Source of the DNA: Alcanivorax sp. DP30 | GTDB lineage: Bacteria; Pseudomonadota; Gammaproteobacteria; Pseudomonadales; Alcanivoracaceae | Assembly: GCF_009882945.1 (NCBI RefSeq) | Contig: NZ_WTUY01000002.1 | Coordinates: 498,927-562,926, forward strand | Reading direction: 5' to 3' | Length of the DNA stretch: 64,000 bases | Shown: in pieces, positions 55,131 to 64,000 of the stretch | Layout: every line of letters starts with the position of its first letter | Position numbering within the stretch: position 1 is the stretch's first letter | Notes under the pieces: generated by a model | The model's database searches: none | What the model was told of the DNA's origin: nothing | What the model saw: the letters and a program-made list of their open reading frames with translations, nothing else | Position numbers and translations under genes: made by a program

Positions 55131-56806
55131 GCCACCTTGTTAACGGGGTAACCCAGTGCCTTCATGCTTTCCTCTGCAACTTCCAGCACACCATCACCGA
55201 TGGGCTTCTGCTCTTCCATGCTTTCCAGGTAATAATCTACCCCGGTCAGGGCATCGGCCAGGGTTTCCATATGCTCACGAGTCGGCGCCGTGGAGCCTTC
55301 TATCAACTGCTGGACGATGTATTTATGGCAGGACTCGGTCACGCTCTTGGCGCGCTCAAGATCCAGGAACATCAGGCCACCGGCAATGGACGCAAAGGTT
55401 CCGGGCAAATTGGACAGGTGCATGGCATCCCAGTTGCTGTCCATGAAGGAGCTAATGGAACGCTTGGCCAGGGCCAGGCCGGCCCGGCATTCTCCCACCA
55501 CGGTCATTCGGGCGTCATCGAGCTGGTAGAGAGAAATGGCCGAATTGGACGCCGCGCGATGCACATCATCTTCGGGAGCCAGGCTGCGCTCCAGATTGGC
55601 CGCAACATTTTCCACCGTCAGCAAGTCGTCCACCAGAGACTGAAACGCCTCACTTTCAACACTTTGATCCGCCGCCCATTTGGCCACTTCGGCCCCACGC
55701 TGCTTGAGCGCGCTGGCCTCATCATCCTTGCCAATCATGGACAGAGTGCTGCCAAGCCGCTGAAGACTTTCTCCCACCTGCCGGTAGTCGGTATCTGCAA
55801 CACCCTGGGAAGCCATGTCCAGGCTATTCTTGAGCTCACCGATTTCATCGCGCATGGCACTGGCAACGGAACGAATCACCGAGCCGCTGGCACCGGTCAT
55901 CAGCGACAGCTCTCGCTGAAGCTCCTCATCCGAGATGTTGTTCTTCAAGGAAAATGCGGTCTTTATTTCATCGACCACGCCTGTGTCCAGTTGACTCAGC
56001 GAGACCAGGAACAGGCTTTCTTTCACCAGCAGCAGCGGCGCTTCCGCATCGAAGGCCTGCTCGCCCCCGTATACAAGGCTCTTCAGCTGACGATCATACT
56101 GTGACAAGAGTGCCTTGCGCGCTGGGGTCATTGCCATGTCATCGCTGAACATGGCCGTGAGCACACCCTGAGCAACCCACAGGAAGCGGCTCATGCCACA
56201 GGGGCCCGCAGCCTTGTCCAGGCGCGCCAGCGCCCGGGCCATGAGCTTGAGATTGGGTCTGGAAGCTTCATTACGAAGGATGCCAAGCAGACCCACCTGG
56301 TACATATGGCGCAGACGACGCGACAGTGCGGGCAACTCGGAACGTTTCAACTCGCTGACCTTGGCAGTCGGCGTGCGGGCAACGGACAAATCCGCACTGA
56401 AGAAATGACTTTCCTGGATCAGAGGCTTGCCATTGGCACGACGCAAGTCATTAAGACCGCCAATCAGCAAGGCCGGTAGCGTTCGATTCTTGAGCTGAAC
56501 GTAATCGAAATAACGGGTAAGCAGGACAATGGCATTACCCAGAGCCTGAACGCGAGCATCTGACACCTTCTCTCGCAGCTCTCGGGCCGCCAGGCTCATC
56601 TCTTCGCTCATCAGCGCTGCTGCCGGCAGTTCCACCACCTGGCAGATGCCGCGCAATTGCTGGAACGAATCGGCGATGTAAGTCAGCTCTTCCTGGAGGC
56701 TGTGATTCTCGGAAAACACTTCCAGGCGGTTCTCCGCCTCGGTCAGAGTGCTATCGATCGCTTCCTTCAGAAACGTCAGGGAGGTGGTATTTGTTATGGC
56801 AACCAT
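55127..56806 (-). CDS. fimL: FimL, type IV pilus/cyclic AMP regulator
   Basis: FimL supports twitching motility and virulence-factor control by helping activate adenylate cyclase in P. aeruginosa. The 559-residue length matches P. aeruginosa FimL (about 556). The sequence resembles the N-terminal part of the chemosensory kinase ChpA but without phosphorylatable HPT histidines: LREKVSDARVQALGNAIVLLTRYFDYVQLKNRTLP and FLWVAQGVLTAMFSDDMAM. It is all-helical. The neighbour nudC and order match Pseudomonas, which strengthens the call. It runs leftward from the 392-base gap before nhaB. Confidence 0.85.
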   Translation of the reverse strand: MVAITNTTSLTFLKEAIDSTLTEAENRLEVFSENHSLQEELTYIADSFQQLRGICQVVELPAAALMSEEMSLAARELREKVSDARVQALGNAIVLLTRYFDYVQLKNRTLPALLIGGLNDLRRANGKPLIQESHFFSADLSVARTPTAKVSELKRSELPALSRRLRHMYQVGLLGILRNEASRPNLKLMARALARLDKAAGPCGMSRFLWVAQGVLTAMFSDDMAMTPARKALLSQYDRQLKSLVYGGEQAFDAEAPLLLVKESLFLVSLSQLDTGVVDEIKTAFSLKNNISDEELQRELSLMTGASGSVIRSVASAMRDEIGELKNSLDMASQGVADTDYRQVGESLQRLGSTLSMIGKDDEASALKQRGAEVAKWAADQSVESEAFQSLVDDLLTVENVAANLERSLAPEDDVHRAASNSAISLYQLDDARMTVVGECRAGLALAKRSISSFMDSNWDAMHLSNLPGTFASIAGGLMFLDLERAKSVTESCHKYIVQQLIEGSTAPTREHMETLADALTGVDYYLESMEEQKPIGDGVLEVAEESMKALGYPVNKVA

Positions 56807-57198
56807 GGACTCTCCGCAAGCACCAAGCTGTTATTATCTTCAGAACCTTTCCCCAGGTGCACAGGAAACTGTAAAAAATCAGTCTCCAAAGGCACGCTCA
56901 AACGCCTTTCAGAGAGCAAACTCACGGCTCCCTGAATGTAAAACAAGGCGCGACAACTTTGGCATGCGATTAAACAATGAGTCAACTTTCATTTGTAAGC
57001 AACTGATTTATTGGATTTTTGTTAACCTATCCACACTCTGTCGACGGGGCCAACTTTCCTCCCGCTACACCGAGGGCACAGCCCACTCAATAAGACCTTG
57101 ATCTAGGACAATATGTCCCACCTTTGCACTGTACTGGGTCATGGCAAGTCCTTATCATTGCGCCGCCTCCTCCTCTATACACTCGACGTCAGCAGGTA
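56807..57198. other. Intergenic gap between divergent fimL and nhaB
   Basis: AT-rich stretch with the two divergent promoters. I see no gene of its own and no trustworthy -35/-10 pair. Confidence 0.5.
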
Positions 57199-58794
57199 AT
57201 GATGATGCCCGCGTCCTTTGGCCGTGCTTTCTTGCAAAACTTCCTGGGTCAGGCCCCTGCCTGGTACAAATACACCATCATGGGTTTCCTGGCGATCAAC
57301 CCGCTGATCGCCTTCACGTTGGGACCGGTCGCTGCGGGCTGGCTGCTGCTGGCTGAATTCATCTTCACCCTTGCCATGGCCCTGAAATGCTACCCACTCC
57401 AGCCCGGCGGGCTGCTGGCCATCGAGGCGGTATTGATTGGGCTGACCTCGGCGGACACGGTGCTTCACAAGGTGGAAAGCAACCTGGAAGTCATGTTGCT
57501 GCTGATTTTCATGGTGGCAGGCATCTTCTTCCTGAAAGACCTGTTGCTGTTCATGTTTACCCGCATTCTGCTGGGTGTGAAATCCAAGGTGCGACTGAGC
57601 CTGCTGTTCTGTATCGCCGCCGCCCTGCTTTCTGCGTTCCTTGATGCCCTGACGGTCACCGCCGTAGTCATTGCGGTATGCACCGGCTTTTATGGCATCT
57701 ATCACAAGGTAGCTTCCGGCAAGACCTTCCAGCAAAAGCATGACCACGGTGACGATACCGGTGTGGAGGAGCTGCACCGCGAAGATTTACGCCGTTTCCG
57801 CTCCTTCCTGCGAAGCCTGCTTATGCATGCTGCAGTCGGTACCGCGCTGGGGGGTGTTTGCACCCTGGTAGGCGAGCCCCAGAACCTGCTGATTGCCAAC
57901 AAAGCCGGTTGGGAGTTCGGAGAGTTCTTCCTGCGGATGGCGCCTATCACCATTCCGGTTCTCATTATCGGTCTGATGACCTGTATATTTCTGGAAATCA
58001 GCGGCAGCTTCGGTTACGGCGAAGACATCCCCGAGAAGGTCCGCGGCATCATGCGCCAGTACGCCCTGGAGCAGGATCGCAAGCGCACCACACAGAATCG
58101 CGCGGCCCTGGTCATTCAGGCACTTACTGCCGTCTGGCTGGTGATCGGGCTGGCTACCCATGCGGCGTCCGTGGGTCTGGTTGGCCTCACCGTGATCATC
58201 CTGGCTACCTCATTCACTGGCATTATCGAAGAGCATCGCCTTGGCGCGGCCTTCGAAGAAGCGCTGCCCTTCACTGCCCTGCTGACCGTATTCTTCGCCG
58301 TGGTAGCGGTGATTGCCGACCAGCAACTGTTTGCCCCCGTCATTGAATACGTACTGAGCCTCGAAAAATCCGTCCAGGGCCCGGCCTTCTATATGGCCAA
58401 CGGAGTACTGTCCGCCGTATCCGACAATGTCTTCGTTGCCACGGTGTACGTGGACGAAGTCGGCCAGGCGTTGATGAAGGGTGAGATCAACCGGGATACG
58501 TTTGATTTGCTGGCCGTTGCCATCAATACCGGCACTAACATCCCCTCGGTAGCAACACCGAATGGACAGGCCGCGTTTCTGTTCCTGCTGACTTCAGCCC
58601 TGGCTCCGCTGGTGCGGCTGTCATACGGACGCATGGTGGTCATGGCCCTGCCCTACACCATCGTCATGTCCATCACCGGCCTGATCATGACCGCCACCGC
58701 TCTGGAGCCGGCCACGGACTACATGTACGAGAATGGCTGGATCACGCACCACTCCGCCAGCGAGTTCACTGACAAGCCGGAGCCGTCGCACTAG
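57199..58794 (+). CDS. nhaB: Na+/H+ antiporter NhaB
   Basis: NhaB exchanges sodium for protons across the inner membrane, helping salt and pH balance in marine cells. The 531-residue protein has about 12 membrane spans. [35 protein letters not shown] and [32 protein letters not shown] match E. coli NhaB nearly word for word. The open frame begins at 57124, but the family start [12 protein letters not shown] falls just after three ATG codons at 57199-57207; AGCAGG favours the third. A strong terminator follows at 58844. Confidence 0.95.
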   Translation: MMMPASFGRAFLQNFLGQAPAWYKYTIMGFLAINPLIAFTLGPVAAGWLLLAEFIFTLAMALKCYPLQPGGLLAIEAVLIGLTSADTVLHKVESNLEVMLLLIFMVAGIFFLKDLLLFMFTRILLGVKSKVRLSLLFCIAAALLSAFLDALTVTAVVIAVCTGFYGIYHKVASGKTFQQKHDHGDDTGVEELHREDLRRFRSFLRSLLMHAAVGTALGGVCTLVGEPQNLLIANKAGWEFGEFFLRMAPITIPVLIIGLMTCIFLEISGSFGYGEDIPEKVRGIMRQYALEQDRKRTTQNRAALVIQALTAVWLVIGLATHAASVGLVGLTVIILATSFTGIIEEHRLGAAFEEALPFTALLTVFFAVVAVIADQQLFAPVIEYVLSLEKSVQGPAFYMANGVLSAVSDNVFVATVYVDEVGQALMKGEINRDTFDLLAVAINTGTNIPSVATPNGQAAFLFLLTSALAPLVRLSYGRMVVMALPYTIVMSITGLIMTATALEPATDYMYENGWITHHSASEFTDKPEPSH

Positions 58795-58843
58795 ATTAAT
58801 GCTTCACGCATCACTCAACATGCTGCACGCTCAGGAAAACAAT

Positions 58844-58879
58844 AAGGCCGCCCCGGACTAATCCGGGGCGGCCTTTTTT
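58844..58879 (+). terminator. Intrinsic terminator of nhaB
   Basis: AAGGCCGCCCCGG-ACTAAT-CCGGGGCGGCCTTTTTT: a 13-pair GC-rich stem with a T run, 50 bases past the stop. Confidence 0.95.
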
Positions 58880-58978
58880 GTAAGCGTTCCGCTTGAGAGA
58901 CAAATCCTGACGATAGTGAGGAGAATAGACGCATGGGCAGCCTAAGCCTCTGCCTGCGTCGCTACCGGACATAATCAA

Positions 58979-59107
58979 GGCTCTGGAATCGTTACCTCGC
59001 TTGGGCGAGGATCGCTTGCAGGCAAGCTCCTACAGCAGCTCCGGAGAAAAGAGGAGTTTTCTGGGAACTTTTTGTGGTGTTCCTATCCAATCGAGCGTAG
59101 CTCGTAG
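58979..59107. repeat. Dispersed intergenic element next to the dnaQ stop
   Basis: Pieces in order: TCTGGAATC..TACCTCGC, CGCTTGCAGGCAAGCTCCTA, GGAGTTTTCTGGG and GAGCGTAGCTCGTAGCTCAG. The REP and GTAGCTCAG parts recur at 32470-32574, the first part recurs at 43742. Confidence 0.6.
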
Positions 59108-59108
59108 C

Positions 59109-59843
59109 TCAGTGAAGCTCCCCCCGCTCCAGCTTCTCCCATAAAGTCGGTTCGCCGTTGCTGCCACCTATGGCGCTCAGTTTGTCGTTGTGGCGACTGA
59201 CTTCGGACTCGGTGGCACGCACCACCTTCGCCGGGGGGCGGCTGGCATCCAGCCGGCGTATAGCTTCTGCCTGCACTGCGCCGCCCTGCTCCGAGGCATC
59301 ACCGCCCCCCAGTGACAACCGAGTCTGGCCACCCGTCATCGCCAGGTAAACATCCGCCAGAATTTCCGCATCCAGCAAGGCACCATGCAATTCCCGGTGC
59401 CCGTTCTCCACATCGTAACGACGACACAGGGCATCCAGATTGTTCTTCTGTCCCGGGTGCTTCTGTCGCGCCATCACCAGGGTATCCAGCACCCCGCAGC
59501 GCTGCTCGATGGAGCCATACGACGAGCCCAGGCGTCGCAATTCGTGGTTAAGAAAGCCCACGTCAAAGGGGGCGTTGTGGATCACCAGCTCGGCACCATC
59601 CACAAAGGCAAGAAACTGGTCCACAACCTTGTCGAAAGTGGGCTTGTCGGCCAGAAATTCGGTGGAAATCCCGTGTACTGCCAGTGCCCCCTCATCGATA
59701 TCGCGCTCGGGATTGAGGTACAGGTGCAAGTTGTTCCCGGTGATTCTGCGATTAATCACTTCCACGCAGCCGATCTCAATGACCCTGTGGCCATCATTGG
59801 GCTCAAGGCCGGTTGTTTCCGTATCCAGTACCACCTGACGCAT
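59109..59843 (-). CDS. dnaQ: DNA polymerase III epsilon subunit DnaQ
   Basis: DnaQ is the 3'-5' proofreading exonuclease of the replicase. The 244-residue protein has exo motif I QVVLDTETTGLEP (Asp and Glu), motif II VIHNAPFDVGFLNHEL and motif III HRELHGALLDAEILADVYL. The C-terminal tail (residues 180-244) binds the alpha subunit in this family. The length equals E. coli (243). Its ATG overlaps the rnhA stop by one base, although in E. coli the pair is divergent. Confidence 0.95.
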   Translation of the reverse strand: MRQVVLDTETTGLEPNDGHRVIEIGCVEVINRRITGNNLHLYLNPERDIDEGALAVHGISTEFLADKPTFDKVVDQFLAFVDGAELVIHNAPFDVGFLNHELRRLGSSYGSIEQRCGVLDTLVMARQKHPGQKNNLDALCRRYDVENGHRELHGALLDAEILADVYLAMTGGQTRLSLGGGDASEQGGAVQAEAIRRLDASRPPAKVVRATESEVSRHNDKLSAIGGSNGEPTLWEKLERGELH

Positions 59844-60304
59844 TAGGCGATCCCTTTCTGTCGATTCATTTCATCAATACCCTTGTTTGCCAGCGCATCT
59901 GCACGCTCATTCTCAGGGTGCCCGCTGTGCCCTTTCACCCACTGCCAGTCAATATTGTGGGGCTGGGTAGCTGCATCCAATCGTTGCCACAGGTCAACAT
60001 TCTTGACCGGTTGGCGCGAGGCGGTCTTCCAGCCCCTTCGCTTCCAGTTAGGCATCCACCGGGTTACGCCATCCATCACGTAGCGGGAATCGGTGGTCAG
60101 CACCACCTCACAGGGCTGCCGCAAGGCTTCAAGCCCGGCAATGGCGGCCATCAACTCCATGCGGTTGTTGGTGGTTTCCGCTTCACCGCCATGCATTTCC
60201 TTTTCCTTGTCGCCGTAACGCAGCACCACGCCCCAGCCTCCCGGACCGGGATTGCCGCGACAGGCGCCATCCGTAAACATTGCGACTTGCTTAACTTGCT
60301 TCAA
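59843..60304 (-). CDS. rnhA: Ribonuclease HI RnhA
   Basis: RNase HI removes RNA from RNA-DNA hybrids. I place the start at TTG 60304, giving [20 protein letters not shown]; this yields 153 residues, matching E. coli (155), and lies four bases after the methyltransferase stop. A start at ATG 60280 would drop the first strand. Catalytic residues are all present: Asp in FTDGACRG, Glu in NNRMEL, Asp in LTTDSRYV and Asp in [10 protein letters not shown]. The tight spacing makes it an operon with the methyltransferase and dnaQ. Confidence 0.93.
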   Translation of the reverse strand: MKQVKQVAMFTDGACRGNPGPGGWGVVLRYGDKEKEMHGGEAETTNNRMELMAAIAGLEALRQPCEVVLTTDSRYVMDGVTRWMPNWKRRGWKTASRQPVKNVDLWQRLDAATQPHNIDWQWVKGHSGHPENERADALANKGIDEMNRQKGIA

Positions 60305-60308
60305 AAAG

Positions 60309-61091
60309 TCAGGACTCCCGATTCTGTTGACCCCAGCGGGCCACTGGCACCGGCACCACGGTATTGCGGGGTGCCTTGCGTTGGCGTGACGGCAGCGGCC
60401 GCACGATCCCGGCTCGCTTGCGAGCCACCAGAAGATAGGCGCTGCCATGGCGGGGCCAGAGCAGGCTGCCAAGCCATTCCAGCAAACGCATACGCTGCCT
60501 GCCTTGCTGGCCAAACGGCATAGTATAGAAGCCACTGGCCATCCCATCGACCTCAAATCCCAGAACCTGCAACCATTCGGTTACCCGGTTGGGACGGTAA
60601 AAACGCCCCGCCCAGCCAGGCCGCCCCCGCCAGTAGAACCAGCGAGCCAGCCCCATCATGCTTAGCGGATGAAAGCCGACGATGGCGATCTGGCCACCAG
60701 GCGCGATGGAACGGCAGGCTTCACGCAGTACCTGATGGGGATCCCGGGAGAAGTCGAGGACGTGATGAAGAAGCACCACATCCATACTGCTTTTGGCCAG
60801 TGGCAGACTGTCCAGTCGGCTTTGTACTGTCACGCCGGGAAATCCCACCGGTCCCACCGACATTTTCCAGCGCAACGGGCTGTCACGAAGCAGGTCCTGC
60901 TCGCGACTGCTGTAAACCGCCACGGCTCGCTGGCCCACCTGCCGGCGCATCCAGTCTTCGAGCATGGTACGCTCTGCATCCAACAAGGCCTGTCCGGGCT
61001 CACTGTCCAGCCAGGCATCGAAGTGCTTTTCCAGATCATGGTTACCGGCACTGAACGAGATCCGGTTGAGTGGTGGCAGCTGCATCAGCAC
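60309..61091 (-). CDS. Class I SAM methyltransferase of the rnhA-dnaQ operon
   Basis: The 260-residue protein contains [39 protein letters not shown], the usual post-motif I and III part of methyltransferases with an aromatic-helix ending. Classical motif I is weak ([12 protein letters not shown]), as in the YafS-type family. It corresponds to the PA1814-type gene between gloB and rnhA in Pseudomonas. The substrate is unknown. It is divergent from gloB. Confidence 0.8.
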   Translation of the reverse strand: MLMQLPPLNRISFSAGNHDLEKHFDAWLDSEPGQALLDAERTMLEDWMRRQVGQRAVAVYSSREQDLLRDSPLRWKMSVGPVGFPGVTVQSRLDSLPLAKSSMDVVLLHHVLDFSRDPHQVLREACRSIAPGGQIAIVGFHPLSMMGLARWFYWRGRPGWAGRFYRPNRVTEWLQVLGFEVDGMASGFYTMPFGQQGRQRMRLLEWLGSLLWPRHGSAYLLVARKRAGIVRPLPSRQRKAPRNTVVPVPVARWGQQNRES

Positions 61092-61135
61092 AATACCTCT
61101 TCAATCAAAGGCTTATTTCAGGAGCGTAACACGTC

Positions 61136-61909
61136 ATGTTAGCCAGCCCCATCGCCATTCCCGCATTTACTGACAACTATATCTGGGCAATCTGCCATCA
61201 GAATCAATGTGTTGTGGTAGATCCCGGTGATGCGGCACCGGTGGAGGGTTTTCTTGAGGAAAAAGGACTGAATCTGGCCGCCATTCTGGTGACACATCAT
61301 CATCCTGATCATGTTGCCGGCATTGCCGCCCTGACTCGCAACCGGGAAATCCCCGTTTACGGGCCAGCCAATGAAACCATTCCCTGCATGACCCAACCCC
61401 TCAAAGACAACCAGATAATCAAGCTGGACTCACTGGGCATCACCCTGAAGGTAATGGACGTCCCTGGTCACACCCTTGGGCATATTGCTTACCATGACGC
61501 GGAAAATGGCTGGCTGTTCTGTGGCGACACCCTGTTTGCCGGCGGCTGCGGCAGACTGTTTGAGGGAACGCCGTCACAAATGCATACATCCCTGCACAGG
61601 CTGGCCGAACTACCCGCGCAGACCCTGGTCTACTGCACCCATGAGTACACCCTCGCCAATCTTGAATTTGCCATCGCGGTTACTCCCCACGACCAACGGG
61701 TTCAGGCCCGGCTGGCCGCGGTGAAATCAGCACGGAAAAATGGCCAGATTACCCTGCCCACAACAGTGGCCGAGGAATGCCGTACCAACCCGTTTTTGCG
61801 CACCGCTGACACGGACATCCAGAATGCCTGTGAAGCCCGTGAACCAGGCGCCTCAGGCAGTAATGTGCAATGCTTTGCATCCTTGCGTCGCTGGAAAGAT
61901 AACTTTTAG
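61136..61909 (+). CDS. gloB: Hydroxyacylglutathione hydrolase GloB (glyoxalase II)
   Basis: GloB hydrolyses S-D-lactoylglutathione, ending methylglyoxal detoxification. The 257-residue protein has the metal motif VTHHHPDHVAG, the ligands in GHTLGHIAY and LFCGDTLFAGGCGRLFEG, and YCTHEYTLANLEFA with the last histidine. The C-terminal glutathione-binding part includes NPFLRT. Length fits the family. It is divergent from the methyltransferase. Confidence 0.95.
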   Translation: MLASPIAIPAFTDNYIWAICHQNQCVVVDPGDAAPVEGFLEEKGLNLAAILVTHHHPDHVAGIAALTRNREIPVYGPANETIPCMTQPLKDNQIIKLDSLGITLKVMDVPGHTLGHIAYHDAENGWLFCGDTLFAGGCGRLFEGTPSQMHTSLHRLAELPAQTLVYCTHEYTLANLEFAIAVTPHDQRVQARLAAVKSARKNGQITLPTTVAEECRTNPFLRTADTDIQNACEAREPGASGSNVQCFASLRRWKDNF

Positions 61910-61978
61910 CAATTTCGCCTTGCTGGGCTCTGATCCCATTCCCTAAAATTAACGAAAATATTTGCTGTCCTTATTATT

Positions 61979-63586
61979 ATGAAAAGAATTTTAACCGTGG
62001 CCATTCTGGTCAGCCTCGGCATTGTTTCCGGCTGCGCCAGCAACCGTTCAGTGGACGAACTCCCCCCCATGCCGGCTGCAGAGCCGTCAGTGGATGACAT
62101 GGATCTGGCCAACGGCATGGATGAACCCGCCCCGGTGGAGGCAAGCACCCAAACGCTCCCCGCCACCGAGAACGAAGACCTCTGGATACGTCTCAGAGCT
62201 GGCTATGGCCTGGACCTTTCAGTGGAGAATGATCGAATCCGGGTGCAGCGCGACTGGTACGCCCGACATCCCAAGTATTTTCAACGCGTTACCACCCGTG
62301 GCGAACGCTACCTGCATTACATCGTGGAACAGGCAGAGGCACGAGACATGCCGCTGGAGCTGGCCCTGCTCCCCATCGTGGAAAGCGCCTTCGACCCCTT
62401 CGCCTACTCCCATGGCCGTGCTGCCGGTCCCTGGCAGTTTATCCCCTCCACCGGGGATTACTTCGGCCTCCATCGTACCTGGTGGGAAGACCAGCGCCGT
62501 GATGTGATCAAATCCACCAACGCCGCGCTGGATTATCTGCAAAAACTGGCCAATCGCTTCGATGGTGACTGGTTGCTGGCCCTGGCTTCCTATAATGCCG
62601 GCGGCGGCACCGTTTCCCGCGCCATTCGCCGCAACGAAGAAGCCGGCAAGCCCACCGATTTCTGGAGCCTGAAGTTGCCGCGGGAGACCACCGCCTATGT
62701 GCCCAAACTGATCGCAATCGCACAAATCGTAAAGGACCCGGAAGCCTACGAGATTCCCCTGCAGCCCGTCCGCAACGAGCCCTATTTTGCGGAAGTTGAT
62801 ACCGGCGGCCAGATTGATCTGGCCCAGGCGGCCAAGCTGGCGGATATTTCCATCGAAGAACTCTACCTGCTCAACCCGTCCTACAACCGCTGGGCCACTG
62901 CCCCCGATGGACCACATCGTCTGCTGATTCCCGCTGAGCGTGCAGAACGGTTCCGCCTGGCACTGGCAGATCTCCCGGCTGATCAGCGAATGCAGTGGGC
63001 TCGCTACGAAATTCGTCCCGGCGACAATCTTGGCGCCATTGCCCGACGCTACCGCACCACCCCCGAAGTGCTGCGCAGCATCAATCACCTGAAAAACAAC
63101 ACCATCATCGCTGGCCGCACCCTGCTAATCCCGGGCCCGGCAGCAGGCAAAGACACCTATACCCTGAGCGCAGACTCGCGCCTGGCGGACAACCAGAACC
63201 GGCAACGGGACGGACGCCAGAAAATCAGTCACACCGTCCGTTCCGGCGATACCCTCTGGGAGATCTCCCGACAGTACAAGGTCGGCGTCAAGGAACTGGC
63301 GCGCTGGAACAATATGGCTCCAGGCGACAAGCTCAGCATTGGCCAGTCTCTGGCGGTTTGGACCAAGGGAGCAGCCCCCACCACCGTTGCCAGCCGCAGC
63401 GACAGCAACATGGTCCGTCAGGTCCGATATTCCGTACGCAACGGAGATTCCTTGTATGCCATTGCAGACCGCTTTAATGTATCGGTGAATGACATCCGCA
63501 GCTGGAACAGTAAAGTCGCCAGCAAACGATACTTACAACCCGGGCAACGGCTGACACTCTACGTTGATATTCGCCAATCCTTCTAA
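61979..63586 (+). CDS. mltD: Membrane-bound lytic transglycosylase D MltD
   Basis: MltD cuts peptidoglycan to anhydromuropeptides. The 535-residue lipoprotein has the lipobox VSGC (residues 15-18), an SLT domain with ALLPIVESAFDPFAYSHGRAAGPWQFIPSTG (catalytic Glu in ESAF), and YNAGGGTV. Three LysM repeats follow, beginning at YEIRPGDNLGAIARRY (near 342), HTVRSGDTLWEISRQY (near 418) and YSVRNGDSLYAIADRF (near 482); E. coli MltD is shorter (452) with two. It lies 69 bases past gloB, matching the Pseudomonas order. Confidence 0.95.
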   Translation: MKRILTVAILVSLGIVSGCASNRSVDELPPMPAAEPSVDDMDLANGMDEPAPVEASTQTLPATENEDLWIRLRAGYGLDLSVENDRIRVQRDWYARHPKYFQRVTTRGERYLHYIVEQAEARDMPLELALLPIVESAFDPFAYSHGRAAGPWQFIPSTGDYFGLHRTWWEDQRRDVIKSTNAALDYLQKLANRFDGDWLLALASYNAGGGTVSRAIRRNEEAGKPTDFWSLKLPRETTAYVPKLIAIAQIVKDPEAYEIPLQPVRNEPYFAEVDTGGQIDLAQAAKLADISIEELYLLNPSYNRWATAPDGPHRLLIPAERAERFRLALADLPADQRMQWARYEIRPGDNLGAIARRYRTTPEVLRSINHLKNNTIIAGRTLLIPGPAAGKDTYTLSADSRLADNQNRQRDGRQKISHTVRSGDTLWEISRQYKVGVKELARWNNMAPGDKLSIGQSLAVWTKGAAPTTVASRSDSNMVRQVRYSVRNGDSLYAIADRFNVSVNDIRSWNSKVASKRYLQPGQRLTLYVDIRQSF

Positions 63587-64000
63587 AACGTTATTTCGCA
63601 CACTGTTCTGCCTGTGCCTCAGCGCTTCATCGCTGACACAGGCGGAAGAGCCCGGCACCACCCGCAGCCACGGTTATCACCCCTTCGGCGACCTCAAATA
63701 CCCCGCCGACTTTACGCACTTCGATTACGTCAATCCCGTTGCTCCCAAGGGCGGCAGCATTACTCTGTTCGGCAATGGCACCTTCGACAGCCTCAATCCC
63801 TACATTCTTAAAGGCATCAGTCCCGCTGATACGCCTGGCATCCAGATGTATGGGGTGACAGAAATTGCCGACAGCCTGCTGATGGGTAACCAGCCCCATA
63901 ACCCGTTAGGTGACGAGGCCGGTGCGGCCTATGGCCTCATCGCCGACTGGATCGAATACCCTGCGGACCGCAGCTGGGCCACCTTTCATCTACGTGATCA
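63564..64000 (+). CDS. Oligopeptide-type extracellular solute-binding protein, N-terminal part
   Basis: The frame overlaps the mltD end; a TTG at 63564 gives IFANPSKTLFRTLFCLCLSA, a signal-peptide-like start, but the ribosome site is weak and another start may be used. The sequence HGYHPFGDLKYPADFTHFDYVNPVAPKGGS and LNPYILKG matches family 5 solute-binding proteins of the YejA/microcin-C type. It is cut by the window end at about 145 codons. The protein would bind peptides in the periplasm for an ABC transporter encoded further right. The order mltD-SBP matches Pseudomonas PA1812-PA1811. Confidence 0.78.
   Translation, partial: MIFANPSKTLFRTLFCLCLSASSLTQAEEPGTTRSHGYHPFGDLKYPADFTHFDYVNPVAPKGGSITLFGNGTFDSLNPYILKGISPADTPGIQMYGVTEIADSLLMGNQPHNPLGDEAGAAYGLIADWIEYPADRSWATFHLRD

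Overview
The window is a chromosomal segment of a gammaproteobacterium with moderately high GC, most likely an Alcanivorax-type marine member of the Alcanivoracaceae. This rests on gene content and recalled gene order, not on a search. The right arm (fimL-nudC, nhaB, dnaQ-rnhA-methyltransferase, gloB, mltD, oligopeptide-binding protein) keeps the order I recall from Pseudomonas aeruginosa around PA1811-PA1823. The methylcitrate block (GntR regulator-prpB-prpC-acnD-prpF) also has the Pseudomonas arrangement. Many intergenic gaps carry short REP-like palindromes of the type GTAGGAGC..CTGCAAGCGAA..TTCGCTTGCAGGC..GCTCCTAC.

Layout. (1) 1-4026, minus strand: four overlapping or abutting genes for exported proteins that share one N-terminal header (L-x-x-D/E-x-L-S-x-V/I-T/S-G) right behind a signal peptide; the leftmost is cut by the window edge. 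The stretch is visibly AT-richer than its surroundings. (2) 4738-12473, minus strand: methylcitrate cycle operon for propionyl-CoA, with three operator-like sites ahead of the regulator and a tandem triplication that carries copies of the acnD 3' end between acnD and prpF. (3) 12584-21698, minus strand: a cluster matching the 'fil' putative pilus-system genes annotated in Acinetobacter: FilA-type header protein, periplasmic C39 peptidase, two beta-barrel proteins (one FadL-like) and two lipoproteins. A low-GC TPR-sulfotransferase gene sits inside it. A strong terminator lies directly after filA. (4) 22009-28884: pabB, thrH, cysB, a 5'-nucleotidase, a histone-H1-like protein, a PilZ-like protein and small conserved genes. 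(5) 28991-32436, plus strand: a membrane protein and the methionine salvage operon mtnA-mtnB-mtnD-mtnC. (6) 32575-47921: rlmG, tRNA-Pro(CGG), a PEBP-family protein, thpR, rimO, transporter, lipoprotein hydrolase, two ABC1-family kinases, a Lon paralogue, a pseudouridine synthase, a small SET-domain protein, an M48 peptidase, nfuA. (7) 48073-50203: sulfite reductase cysI with its DUF934 partner. (8) 50235-64000: zntB, acuI, sohB, fimL-nudC, nhaB, dnaQ/rnhA, gloB, mltD and a partial solute-binding protein.

The most interesting possibility joins regions 1 and 3. The shared header of the five exported proteins aligns with the leader that C39 peptidases recognise in double-glycine bacteriocins (LSxxELxxIxGG). 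The fil cluster encodes a stand-alone C39 peptidase with an intact Cys/His/Asp set that appears to face the periplasm. I infer a surface-protein maturation system in which the peptidase trims header-bearing proteins after Sec export and the barrel proteins and lipoproteins help deliver or anchor them. This is a hypothesis from sequence patterns only.
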